From: UBA7446 sp024639165
Lineage (GTDB): Bacteria; Bacteroidota; Bacteroidia; Flavobacteriales; Flavobacteriaceae
Direction of reading: 5' to 3'
Length of the DNA stretch: 64,000 bases
NCBI GenBank assembly: GCA_024639165.1
Contig: JAHEIX010000020.1
Location: 50,109 to 114,108 of the forward strand
Part shown: piece after piece, positions 52,779 to 61,093 of the stretch
Numbering within the stretch: position 1 is the first letter of the stretch
Layout of the letters: every line of letters begins with the position of its first letter
Position numbers and translations under genes: made by a program
Notes under the pieces: model-generated
Seen by the model: the letters and a program-made list of their open reading frames with translations, nothing else
What the model was told of the DNA's origin: nothing
Databases searched by the model: none

Positions 52779-53501
52779 CTATTCAAAAGTAAACCGCAAG
52801 AATATACCTCGGCTTTTCATGCTCGAAATATATCGAGTGTAAGCACTATTGATATTTTCATCGGGGACAATTTCGTTGCTCAGTGCAAAAAAACCATGCA
52901 CAGAGGTTGTGAATTTAAAGTAGGGCAAGTAAACATCCGTGCCGACAGCAAATTCCCAAGCATATACATCTCGTTTCATTCTAAAGGTCCCCGAACTGTT
53001 ATCCTCTGAATTCGTTTCCTCACTAGTAATGTTAATATTGTACGAAACACTACCCATAACAAAAGGACGTGCATTTCGAATACGCCGTGTGTTTAATTTT
53101 ATGCCCACTGGAAAACGCACATAATTAGACTTTACAATTCGCTCAATGAGGGCTTTGGTAAAGCGTGGATCCTTTTCGGAAAAAGGAAACCTAATTTCAC
53201 GCTCAACAAAGGCAACACCAGGGTGAAAGCGAATATTTAAAAACTCATTGATTCTGTAGTCGGCTAAAAGCCCCACATCAAAGCTTGGCTTTGGCTTAAC
53301 CGAAATGCGAAAAGGTGTACCATAATTGGTTGGCAGGTAGTCTACTTTAGCTCCAACTGCGTTTAAACCCAAATAATAACCAAAACGAATTCTTTTCGAA
53401 TCATCTTCTTTTAGATTTTCTATTTTATCAAACTGTCCATGTAGTGAGACCACAGAACAAAACGTAATTGCCAATATAAATAATGCGTATCGTAGGTTCA
53501 T
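52779..53501 (-). CDS. porT: PorT-family type IX secretion outer-membrane protein
   Basis: A 240-residue outer-membrane protein with signal peptide (YALFILAITFCSVVSLHGQ) and an eight-strand barrel pattern (IRFGYYLGLNAVGAKVDY, FDVGLLADYRINEFLNIRFHPGVAFVEREI, RGIFLRFTFE). PorT/SprT is needed for type IX secretion in Porphyromonas and Flavobacterium. Its start overlaps the menG stop (ATGA), the same menG-porT pairing I recall from flavobacterial genomes. This supports PorT proper rather than a generic beta-barrel paralogue. Confidence 0.88.
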   Translation of the reverse strand: MNLRYALFILAITFCSVVSLHGQFDKIENLKEDDSKRIRFGYYLGLNAVGAKVDYLPTNYGTPFRISVKPKPSFDVGLLADYRINEFLNIRFHPGVAFVEREIRFPFSEKDPRFTKALIERIVKSNYVRFPVGIKLNTRRIRNARPFVMGSVSYNINITSEETNSEDNSSGTFRMKRDVYAWEFAVGTDVYLPYFKFTTSVHGFFALSNEIVPDENINSAYTRYISSMKSRGIFLRFTFE

Positions 53502-54223
53502 TTATGAGCAGTGTATATAGTAACAACACCACCTGTTAAGGGTTTGTGTGTTACTTTAGAAAACCCAATTTCCTGTAATTTATTGCACATCTCCTTACCA
53601 TCGGGGAAGTGGGCTGCAGATTCGCCGAGATAGGCGTAAGCTCCCTTATCTTCAGAAAAAATTTTGCCCATTGAAGGTATCAGTACTCTAGACATGATAT
53701 AATGGGCTTGACGCATGGGAAATTTTTTCGGTTTTGATGTTTCTAAAATATATAAGCAACCGTTAGGTCTAAGTACACGATACATTTCGCCCAATCCTGT
53801 CTGCAAATTTGCAAAGTTTCGAATCCCGAAGGCTACGGTTACCGCATCAAATTGTTTGTCAAAAGGCAATTTTTCGGCATCGGCAACGTGAAGTTTTATG
53901 CGGTCTTTAAGCTTAAGCTTATCAAGCTGCTTGTCTTGTACGGCTAGCATTTGTGTCGAAAGGTCAGCTGCATCAATTTTCAGGTTGGGAATCTTGCTCA
54001 AGGCAATGGCAACATCGCCGGTGCCAGTGGCCACATCTAGGACATCTACGGCTTTTTGTTCTTGAACAAGCTTGATAAGCCGTTTGCGCCACCCCTTGTC
54101 TAGGCCAAGTGAAAGCACGCGATTTAGGTTGTCGTATTTTTGTGCAATACGATCAAACATCAGGGTTACTTGCTCTTTTTTTGAAAGATCAGAATCAGTG
54201 TAGGGAGTCACATTTTTACGCAT
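53498..54223 (-). CDS. menG: Demethylmenaquinone methyltransferase
   Basis: A 241-residue class I SAM methyltransferase of the UbiE/MenG family: VTLMFDRIAQKYDNLNRVLSLG, VLDVATGTGDVAIALSK (motif I), VTVAFGIRNFANLQ and YRVLRPNGCLYILE. It makes menaquinone, the respiratory quinone of Bacteroidota. The ATG at 54223 is preferred over a TTG at 54232 that is the end of a TACATTTG promoter element. It is followed by porT with a 4-nt overlap. Confidence 0.95.
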   Translation of the reverse strand: MRKNVTPYTDSDLSKKEQVTLMFDRIAQKYDNLNRVLSLGLDKGWRKRLIKLVQEQKAVDVLDVATGTGDVAIALSKIPNLKIDAADLSTQMLAVQDKQLDKLKLKDRIKLHVADAEKLPFDKQFDAVTVAFGIRNFANLQTGLGEMYRVLRPNGCLYILETSKPKKFPMRQAHYIMSRVLIPSMGKIFSEDKGAYAYLGESAAHFPDGKEMCNKLQEIGFSKVTHKPLTGGVVTIYTAHK

Positions 54224-54229
54224 AGTTGG

Positions 54230-54237
54230 CAAATGTA
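54230..54237 (-). promoter_or_regulatory. Probable -10 element of menG-porT
   Basis: TACATTTG on the minus strand, 6 bp before the ATG at 54223. Exact TAnnTTTG match; the leader would be minimal or absent. Confidence 0.45.
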
Positions 54238-54284
54238 ACTATTATCTATCGAAGCTGTTTTATTTATACCGAACAGAAACTTCC

Positions 54285-54292
54285 TATATTTG
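54285..54292 (+). promoter_or_regulatory. Probable -10 element of trkA-trkH
   Basis: TATATTTG, 21 bp before the trkA ATG in the 90-bp divergent gap with menG. Exact TAnnTTTG match. Confidence 0.6.
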
Positions 54293-54313
54293 CACATATA
54301 ATTTCTTTCAAAG

Positions 54314-55663
54314 ATGAATATTGCCATCGCTGGCGCTAGCGATATCGGATTTCACTTAGCCAAATTACTTTCGTTTGAGGCACAGGATATTACCCTTATT
54401 GATGCCGACAAGGAACTGTTAAACTACGCCGATAACAACCTAGACCTTCGTGCAGTTAAGGGAGATCCTTCTGCCTTAGCCACACTCAAACTTGCTGGTG
54501 TTGACCAAGCAGACATGATGATTGCTGTTACCTCCTCTGAAACCACCAACCTTATGTGTTGTTTGCTGGCAAAACAGTTGGGTTGCAAACAAACCATAGC
54601 ACGTGTTACCGATATTGATTTTGAGAAATACAAAAACGATGTCGATTTTAAATCTTTGGGAATAGACGAGTTGGTTTCTCCCGAAGAGTTAGCTGCTGAA
54701 GAAATACAATTGCTTATCCATCAATCCGCATTTGAAAACAGCCACGAATTTGAAGACGGTGCGCTCACCATGATGGGTACTACATTGGAAGACGATGCCC
54801 CCTTTATTGGAAAAACGGTCCGTGAGGCTGCTGCGGTATTCCCTGGGGTTCACTTTATGCCTATCGCCATAAAGCGCATTGAATCGCATAGTACCCTGAT
54901 TCCAAGGGGAGATACTTGTTTTGAAAAGGGGGATCAGGTATATTTCACAACATTGCCACAAGGCGTTTCAGAACTATATAGCCTTACAGGCGAAGTCAAA
55001 AATAAAATCAAAAATGTAATGATTTTGGGCGGAGGTCGCGTTGGTCTTAAAACAGCCGAAGATCTTTGTAAGCGAGGCATAAGGGTTAAGCTCATTGAGC
55101 TTGATAAAGAACGCGCCATTGATATGGCCGAGCGCCTACCCGACACCCTCATTATTCATGGTGATGGACGTAATGTTGAGCTCCTTCTAGAAGAAAATTT
55201 AGATGAAATGGATGCCTTTTTAGGGGTAACCAACGATGCTGAAACCAATATCATGTCCTGTTTGATGGCCAAATCTAAACAAGTGCCAAAAATTATCGCA
55301 CTTATTGAAAACATGGATTATTTTGATTTGACCAAATCCATTGGCGTCGATACCCTTGTTAACAAGAAAATGTTAACCGCAAATACTATTTTTAGATATA
55401 TTAGAAGGGGAGAGGTTGTCGATTTGGCTAAACTCAATAATATGGATGCTGAAATTGTGGAGTTTAAAGTAAAACCAACTGCCAAGGTGATTGGCAAAGC
55501 AATTAAAGATTTAGACTTTCCGAAAACAGCTACCATTGGCGGTGTGATTCGAAACGGTGTAGGAGTAATTGCACTTGGTGACTTTGTCATTGAAGAAGGC
55601 GATCTTGTTTTGGTTTGTTGTTTGCCGCAATCGATTAGAAGGGTAGAACAACTTTTCCTGTAG
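54314..55663 (+). CDS. trkA: Trk system K+ transport NAD-binding protein TrkA
   Basis: A 449-residue peripheral membrane regulator with two RCK modules. Each has an NAD-binding Rossmann domain (MNIAIAGASDIGFHLAKLL at the start and VMILGGGRVGLKTAEDL near residue 235) followed by a TrkA-C domain. The first nucleotide loop is GASDIG rather than the usual GxGxxG. It gates the TrkH channel encoded 3 nt downstream, controlling potassium uptake. Confidence 0.96.
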   Translation: MNIAIAGASDIGFHLAKLLSFEAQDITLIDADKELLNYADNNLDLRAVKGDPSALATLKLAGVDQADMMIAVTSSETTNLMCCLLAKQLGCKQTIARVTDIDFEKYKNDVDFKSLGIDELVSPEELAAEEIQLLIHQSAFENSHEFEDGALTMMGTTLEDDAPFIGKTVREAAAVFPGVHFMPIAIKRIESHSTLIPRGDTCFEKGDQVYFTTLPQGVSELYSLTGEVKNKIKNVMILGGGRVGLKTAEDLCKRGIRVKLIELDKERAIDMAERLPDTLIIHGDGRNVELLLEENLDEMDAFLGVTNDAETNIMSCLMAKSKQVPKIIALIENMDYFDLTKSIGVDTLVNKKMLTANTIFRYIRRGEVVDLAKLNNMDAEIVEFKVKPTAKVIGKAIKDLDFPKTATIGGVIRNGVGVIALGDFVIEEGDLVLVCCLPQSIRRVEQLFL

Positions 55664-55666
55664 GTC

Positions 55667-57154
55667 ATGAAGGGATTCAATCTCAAACTTATTGTACATA
55701 TTCTAGGGCTGTTGTTGCTGTTCAATGCTATTTTTATGGCAATCACCACCCTGTTTAGTTATTTGCAAAATGACGGGATTACTGCCGGATTGCTAAAGGC
55801 TCTTGCACTTAATGTTATTGTCGGTGGTTTGGCCCTAGGGCTTACATTAAATCATCGCAAAGAGATTAAAAAGCGTGAAGGCTATATTATTGTTGCTTTT
55901 GGATGGTTAACTATGGTTGTCTTTGGAATGTTTCCTTATCTCTTTACCAACGTAATTACGTCCTGTACAGATGCCTTTTTTGAAACCATGTCCGGGTATA
56001 CGGCAACAGGAGCCACAATTCTAGACGATATTGAAGCCTTGCCAAGAAGTATGCTGCTTTGGCGTTCTCTAACCCACTGGATGGGAGGGATGGGTATTAT
56101 TGTTTTGGCCATTGCCATACTCCCGTTGCTTGGAATTGGAGGTATGCAACTTTTTAGTGCTGAAGCTCCAGTGTTAGGTGGAGACAAATTGCATCCGCGC
56201 ATTAGCGATACTGCCAAGCGATTATGGCTTATTTATGTGGGCCTAACGCTAACCAACGCGATATTACTATTTGCTTCAGGGATGCCGCTATTTGACGCCA
56301 TTAATCATGCCATGAGTACTATGGCTTCTGGAGGATTTTCTACTAAAAATGCCAGTATTGGATATTGGAACCATATGCCACAAATTCAATACATAACCAT
56401 CTTTTTTATGATTTTGGCCGGTAGCAACTTTGTGTTGCTTTATTACGCCATTAAAGGAAAATTTAAACGTGTTTTTGCGGATACTGAATTTAGCTGGTAT
56501 ACGGGATTTATTGCGGTTTTCGCATGTATCGTGATGGCTTCTATTTTGCGTCAAGGCGCTTACGTAACTCCAGATGCTAGTTTGTTTGCTGTTTGGGAAC
56601 AATCTTTTCGTCACGCCTTGTTTCAAGTAGTTGCTGTAATCACTACGACAGGTTTGGTAACTGCTGATTTCACGGCTTGGACTCCCTTTGTTACTATGTT
56701 GTTTTTTGGACTGATGTTTTTAGGCGGGTCGACAGGATCTACATCTGGTGGGGTAAAAGTAATGCGCCATATGATACTTATTAAAAACGGTTTCTTGGAG
56801 TTTAAGCGCGCCTTACATCCCAATGCAATTTTGATGGTTAGAATGAACAAGGTTACCATTGATCAGTCTATTGTTTACAATGTGTTGGCTTTCTTTATTC
56901 TTTACATGATTCTTTTCATCATCGGTGCAGGTGTGTTGAGTACCCTAGGCTTGGACTTTACTACGGCTATTGGTGCTGCAGCTAGTTCACTGGGCAACGT
57001 TGGACCTGGTTTGGGTGATGTTGGACCTGCAAGTACATTTTCTTCACTCCCCGATTTTGGGAAGTATTGGTGTGCCTTACTGATGCTTCTTGGAAGACTG
57101 GAATTGTTTACCGTTTTGATACTCTTCACGCCCTATTACTGGCGTAATCACTAG
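55667..57154 (+). CDS. trkH: Trk system K+ channel protein TrkH
   Basis: A 495-residue inner-membrane K+ channel made of four M1-P-M2 repeats. The filter glycines are visible in the four pore loops: MSGYTATGATIL, MSTMASGGFSTKN, ITTTGLVTAD and SSLGNVGPGLG. It works with TrkA. Its TAG stop overlaps the TAG of the convergent aminotransferase gene within the palindrome CTAG (57151-57154), so no terminator separates the two. Confidence 0.96.
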   Translation: MKGFNLKLIVHILGLLLLFNAIFMAITTLFSYLQNDGITAGLLKALALNVIVGGLALGLTLNHRKEIKKREGYIIVAFGWLTMVVFGMFPYLFTNVITSCTDAFFETMSGYTATGATILDDIEALPRSMLLWRSLTHWMGGMGIIVLAIAILPLLGIGGMQLFSAEAPVLGGDKLHPRISDTAKRLWLIYVGLTLTNAILLFASGMPLFDAINHAMSTMASGGFSTKNASIGYWNHMPQIQYITIFFMILAGSNFVLLYYAIKGKFKRVFADTEFSWYTGFIAVFACIVMASILRQGAYVTPDASLFAVWEQSFRHALFQVVAVITTTGLVTADFTAWTPFVTMLFFGLMFLGGSTGSTSGGVKVMRHMILIKNGFLEFKRALHPNAILMVRMNKVTIDQSIVYNVLAFFILYMILFIIGAGVLSTLGLDFTTAIGAAASSLGNVGPGLGDVGPASTFSSLPDFGKYWCALLMLLGRLELFTVLILFTPYYWRNH

Positions 57155-58341
57155 CTTACCGCTACTTTGATACGTCTAATGGCTTCTTCAATTTCTTCTA
57201 AAGAGGCTGCATACGAAATACGGATATTATTAGGACAGCCAAAGGCATCGCCAGTTACTGTTGCTACGTGCGCTTCTTCCAAAAGATACATGGCAAAGTC
57301 AGAGGCGTTTTCAATCAAAGTACCGTTTAATTTCTTTCCAAAAAATGACGAAATATCAGGGAAAATATAAAAAGCACCCTTTGGTACATTTACGTTAAAA
57401 CCTTCGATGTTTTCAACCAGTTCTATGACACGCTTACGTCGAAAATCAAACTCATCGACCATGTATTTAATCTTGCCAACAGGCGCACGAACAGCTGTAA
57501 TGGCAGCACGTTGCGCAATACAATTTGTTCCACTTGTTATCTGTCCTTGCATTTTAGTACATGCTTTTGCTAACCATGTAGGGCCACCCAAATAGCCTAT
57601 TCTCCAGCCTGTCATGGCAAAAGCTTTTGCTAAGCCATTGACCGTAATGGTTCTGTCAAACATACTTGGGATGGCAGCAAAACTAAATGGCGTTGCATTG
57701 TCATAGTTGATGTGTTCGTATATTTCATCTGAAAGCACATAAATGTTGGGATGTTGTTCCAATACTTTGGCTAGTGCCTCGTATTCTTCCTTGCTATACA
57801 TCGACCCGCTGGGGTTGTTGGGCGAGTTTAGCATTACCAATTTGGTTTTTGGGGTAATGGCAGCTTCCAACTGGGCAGGTGTGATTTTAAAATCGGTTTC
57901 GATGTCAGAGCGAATTTCAATAGGATTTCCTTCAGCAAGAATGACTATTGCAGCGTAACTCACCCAATATGGCGCTACTAAAAGCACATCATCTCCTGGA
58001 TTAATGAGTACCTGAACGGCATTCGCAATAGATTGTTTTGCGCCAGTTGATACCACAATTTGATTTGGTGCATAGTCAAGACCGTTATCGCGCTTAAACT
58101 TTTCGCAAATGGCTTCTTTCAGCTCTACATATCCATCAACAGGGGTGTAACTATTATAGTCGGCATTGATGGCTTCAATAGCAGCCTCTTTGATAAAATC
58201 AGGGGTATTGAAATCAGGCTCTCCTAAACTCAATCCAATGATGTCTTTTCCTTCATTTTTTAGTTCACGGGCTTTAGCTGCCATGGCCAAAGTAGCTGAT
58301 ACAGGTAAACTCTTAATGCGTTCGGATAATGCTTGACTCAT
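57151..58341 (-). CDS. Pyridoxal-phosphate-dependent aspartate-type aminotransferase
   Basis: A 396-residue fold-type I aminotransferase (class I subfamily gamma, AspC/AspB-like). Features: SLGEPDFNTPDFIKEAA, YTPVDGYVELKEAI, VSTGAKQSIANAV, MLNSPNNPSGSMY, SDEIYEHINYD, the PLP lysine in NGLAKAFAMTGWRIGYLGG, and the substrate arginine in IRISYAAS. Aspartate is the likely amino donor, but subfamily members also use prephenate. The ATG at 58341 is preferred; a TTG at 58359 belongs to a TATATTTG promoter element. Confidence 0.93.
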   Translation of the reverse strand: MSQALSERIKSLPVSATLAMAAKARELKNEGKDIIGLSLGEPDFNTPDFIKEAAIEAINADYNSYTPVDGYVELKEAICEKFKRDNGLDYAPNQIVVSTGAKQSIANAVQVLINPGDDVLLVAPYWVSYAAIVILAEGNPIEIRSDIETDFKITPAQLEAAITPKTKLVMLNSPNNPSGSMYSKEEYEALAKVLEQHPNIYVLSDEIYEHINYDNATPFSFAAIPSMFDRTITVNGLAKAFAMTGWRIGYLGGPTWLAKACTKMQGQITSGTNCIAQRAAITAVRAPVGKIKYMVDEFDFRRKRVIELVENIEGFNVNVPKGAFYIFPDISSFFGKKLNGTLIENASDFAMYLLEEAHVATVTGDAFGCPNNIRISYAASLEEIEEAIRRIKVAVS

Positions 58342-58356
58342 ATGTAAAATTTTTGC

Positions 58357-58364
58357 CAAATATA
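58357..58364 (-). promoter_or_regulatory. Probable -10 element of the aminotransferase gene
   Basis: TATATTTG on the minus strand, 15 bp before the ATG at 58341; exact TAnnTTTG match. A TTG occurs 15 bp further upstream, shorter than the usual -33 spacing. Confidence 0.55.
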
Positions 58365-58409
58365 AACGCTATAAAACAACAAGCATAAAATTTTAATTAA
58401 CAGCTTCCT

Positions 58410-58417
58410 TATTTTTG
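58410..58417 (+). promoter_or_regulatory. Candidate -10 element of rsmG
   Basis: TATTTTTG, 8 bp before the rsmG ATG; exact TAnnTTTG match. The leader would be nearly absent. Confidence 0.4.
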
Positions 58418-58425
58418 TAAAAATT

Positions 58426-59046
58426 ATGGATACAACAATCAAAACATATTTTCCCGATCTAAGCGAAAAACAGCAAGAACAGTTTGTGGAACTCAAGCCA
58501 CTTTACGACCTGTGGAACCAACAAATAAATGTGATTTCACGTGCCGATATGACGCACTTCTATATCCGTCACGCACTCCATTCGCTAGGTATTGCCAAGG
58601 TGCTGAGGTTTAAGCCTAAATCTAGTGTTTTAGATGTAGGGACCGGGGGTGGTTTCCCAGGGATTCCACTCGCCATAATGTTTCCAGAGACACAGTTTAC
58701 CCTAGTAGATTCTGTTGGAAAAAAAATAAAAGTAGTGCAAGCGGTTGCAGAATCCTTAGCGCTTGACAATGTTAAGGCTTATCACAAACGAGCCGAAGAC
58801 GTCAGTGGTACTTTTGATTTTGTCGTCAGTAGAGCTGTTACACGTATGGATCGTTTTGTGCCCTGGGTACGGCACAAAATTAATCCTAAAAGTACGCATG
58901 CGCTTTCAAACGGAATTCTCTATCTAAAAGGAGGTGACCTTAATGAAGAACTCAGCCCTTATCCAAAAGCCAAAATCTATGATTTGGATGGGCACTTTAA
59001 AGAAATTTTTTTTGAAACCAAGAAAGTGGTGCATTTGCCGCTTTAA
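58426..59046 (+). CDS. rsmG: 16S rRNA (guanine-527-N7)-methyltransferase RsmG
   Basis: A 206-residue SAM methyltransferase (GidB). Features: LYDLWNQQINVISR, FYIRHALHSL, the SAM motif VLDVGTGGGFPGIPLAIMFP, LVDSVGKKIKVVQ and FDFVVSRAVTRM. It methylates G527 of 16S rRNA. It diverges from the aminotransferase gene with an 84-bp gap. Its stop overlaps the stop of convergent pruA by 4 bp (TTAA). Confidence 0.96.
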   Translation: MDTTIKTYFPDLSEKQQEQFVELKPLYDLWNQQINVISRADMTHFYIRHALHSLGIAKVLRFKPKSSVLDVGTGGGFPGIPLAIMFPETQFTLVDSVGKKIKVVQAVAESLALDNVKAYHKRAEDVSGTFDFVVSRAVTRMDRFVPWVRHKINPKSTHALSNGILYLKGGDLNEELSPYPKAKIYDLDGHFKEIFFETKKVVHLPL

Positions 59047-60668
59047 TCCATACAGGGGTAGCGATAATCTGTAGCTGGAACAAGGGTTTCTTTTATTAAT
59101 CTTGGTGATACCCAACGCAATAGGTTTTGCGCTGAACCCGCCTTGTCGTTGGTTCCCGATGCTCGACTGCCCCCAAAGGGTTGCTGCCCCACAACAGCGC
59201 CACTTGGCTTGTCGTTGATATAAAAGTTTCCAGCAGCATGGCGCAACTTTCCTGATGCGTATTCAATAAAATGTCGGTCTTGTGCTATAATTGCACCCGT
59301 AAGCCCATAATCTGAAGTAGTGTTTACCAGCGCTAAGGTGCTTTCCCACGCCTTGTCCTCATAAACATATACCGTGACAACAGGTCCAAATAGTTCTGTC
59401 TCCATAGTGGTGTAGTGCGGATTCGTAGTTTTGAGTAAGGTGGGATGTACAAAATAGCCTTTGCTTTTGTCATAGGTTCCTCCAGCAAGCACTTCAACTT
59501 CATCCTCTTTTTTTGCTTGTTTAATATACCCAACTAGCTTATCAAAAGCATTTTCATGTATGACGGCAGTTATAAAGTTATTCATATCCTCAGGTGACCC
59601 GATTGAAAAGCTTTTGATGTTTTCCACTACTCCAGCAATTATTTCATCGGCAATAGAGGCAGGGAGATAAATGCGTGATGCAGCTGAACACTTTTGTCCT
59701 TGAAATTCATATCCGCCACGTGTGATGGCCGTTATCACGGTTGGAATATCGGCTGTGTGATGTGCAAAAATAAAATCCTTGCCACCTGTTTCGCCAACAA
59801 TTCTTGGGTAATTTTTGTAGCGTGTAAGCTTGTTTCCAATCTGTTGCCACAAATGTTTAAACACTTCTGTAGAACCTGTAAAGTGCAGTCCTGCAAATTG
59901 CGGGTGATCCAACACTATATCGGATATCATAACGGGGTCTCCTGATACAAGGTTGATGACACCCGGAGGGATTCCTGCTTCTTCAAAAATATCCATGATG
60001 ATTTTGGCAGAAAACATTTGATGATCGCTAGGCTTCCAAACCACAACGTTGCCCATGAGGACAGGCGCAGCACAAAGGTTACCAGCAATTGCGGTAAAGT
60101 TAAAGGGCGTCACGGCATAGACAAATCCTTCAAGGGGTCTGTATTCTACCCGGTTGATAACACCACTTCCTTGTATGGGTTGTTGTGCGTATATATCCGA
60201 TGCAAAAGCAACATTAAATCTTAAAAAATCAGCAAATTCACAAGCGGCGTCAATTTCAGCTTGGAAGATATTTTTAGATTGTGCCAGCATGGTCGAAGCA
60301 TTAATCTTAGCTCTGTAGGGCCCTACAATCAGATCGGCTGCCTTGAGCATTACGGCTGCACGATGTTCAAAAGAGGTGTTTTCCCAATCAGGGCTTGCTG
60401 CAAGTGCAGCATCAATGGCTTGTGTTACATGTGTTGCTTCAGCTATGCTAAATCTGCCGAGTGTGTGTTTGTGGTCGTGAGGCGGAGACATTCTAGCAAG
60501 CTTCTTAGTCGTAATTTTCTTATCACCTATATACAGGGGCACGTCAATATTACTGTTGTATAGTGTTGTGTATGTTTCTAAAACTTCTTTGCGTTCAGGG
60601 CTATTTTTTTTATAGTCCAGAACAGGCTCGTTAATTGGTCTTGGAACTGAGAAAAAACCGTTTTGCAT
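59043..60668 (-). CDS. pruA: L-glutamate gamma-semialdehyde dehydrogenase (1-pyrroline-5-carboxylate dehydrogenase)
   Basis: A 541-residue aldehyde dehydrogenase that oxidises glutamate semialdehyde in proline breakdown. Landmarks: NFTAIAGNLCAAPVLMGNVVVWKPSD (cofactor site), FTGSTEVFKHLW, the general-base glutamate in IVGETGGKDFIF, the catalytic cysteine in YEFQGQKCSAASR, and FGGSRASGTNDKAG. Length matches the stand-alone (PutA-free) form. No proline dehydrogenase gene is in the window. It follows apaG by 17 bp. Confidence 0.95.
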   Translation of the reverse strand: MQNGFFSVPRPINEPVLDYKKNSPERKEVLETYTTLYNSNIDVPLYIGDKKITTKKLARMSPPHDHKHTLGRFSIAEATHVTQAIDAALAASPDWENTSFEHRAAVMLKAADLIVGPYRAKINASTMLAQSKNIFQAEIDAACEFADFLRFNVAFASDIYAQQPIQGSGVINRVEYRPLEGFVYAVTPFNFTAIAGNLCAAPVLMGNVVVWKPSDHQMFSAKIIMDIFEEAGIPPGVINLVSGDPVMISDIVLDHPQFAGLHFTGSTEVFKHLWQQIGNKLTRYKNYPRIVGETGGKDFIFAHHTADIPTVITAITRGGYEFQGQKCSAASRIYLPASIADEIIAGVVENIKSFSIGSPEDMNNFITAVIHENAFDKLVGYIKQAKKEDEVEVLAGGTYDKSKGYFVHPTLLKTTNPHYTTMETELFGPVVTVYVYEDKAWESTLALVNTTSDYGLTGAIIAQDRHFIEYASGKLRHAAGNFYINDKPSGAVVGQQPFGGSRASGTNDKAGSAQNLLRWVSPRLIKETLVPATDYRYPCMD

Positions 60669-60685
60669 AAAAAAGATATTTATGG

Positions 60686-61072
60686 TTAGTTTAGGGCAAA
60701 AGCGGCGCTTAGCTCAAACTTAGGGATATAGGCACGAAATTTTTTAGTCGAGGCTAAATTAATCATGTCGTAATGCCCTTGCATGGCCCCAATAGGCGAG
60801 CTTAATAAACAGCCCGATTGATAGCTATACACCTGTCCAGGTTTAATTACAGGTTTTTTTCCGACTACACCTTCTCCATCAACAATAGCTGTGGGCTTGA
60901 GGGAATCAAAAATTTTCCAGTGTCTAGATTGGAGCTGAACAGTGTCCTTTCCATGATTGGATATGGATATGCGATAGCCAAATGAATAATGCAAGCGGTA
61001 GTTCTTGAAGTAGGTGCCTTCAAAAAAAGCATTTACTGAAATGCGAATACCTTGAGTAACTTGCTGAATCAT
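60686..61072 (-). CDS. apaG: ApaG/Co2+-Mg2+ efflux-associated protein
   Basis: A 128-residue single-domain protein of the ApaG (DUF525) family with an Ig-like fold. Features: GIRISVNAFFEGTYFKNYRLHYSFGYRISISNHG, LQSRHWKIFDS, GEGVVGKKPVIKPGQVYSYQSGC, and MQGHYDMINL. The family binds pyrophosphate/nucleotides in some structures; the cellular role is unclear. It lies between the plug protein and pruA, 21 bp after the former. Confidence 0.93.
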   Translation of the reverse strand: MIQQVTQGIRISVNAFFEGTYFKNYRLHYSFGYRISISNHGKDTVQLQSRHWKIFDSLKPTAIVDGEGVVGKKPVIKPGQVYSYQSGCLLSSPIGAMQGHYDMINLASTKKFRAYIPKFELSAAFALN

Positions 61073-61093
61073 AGGATAAATATAATCATTTTT

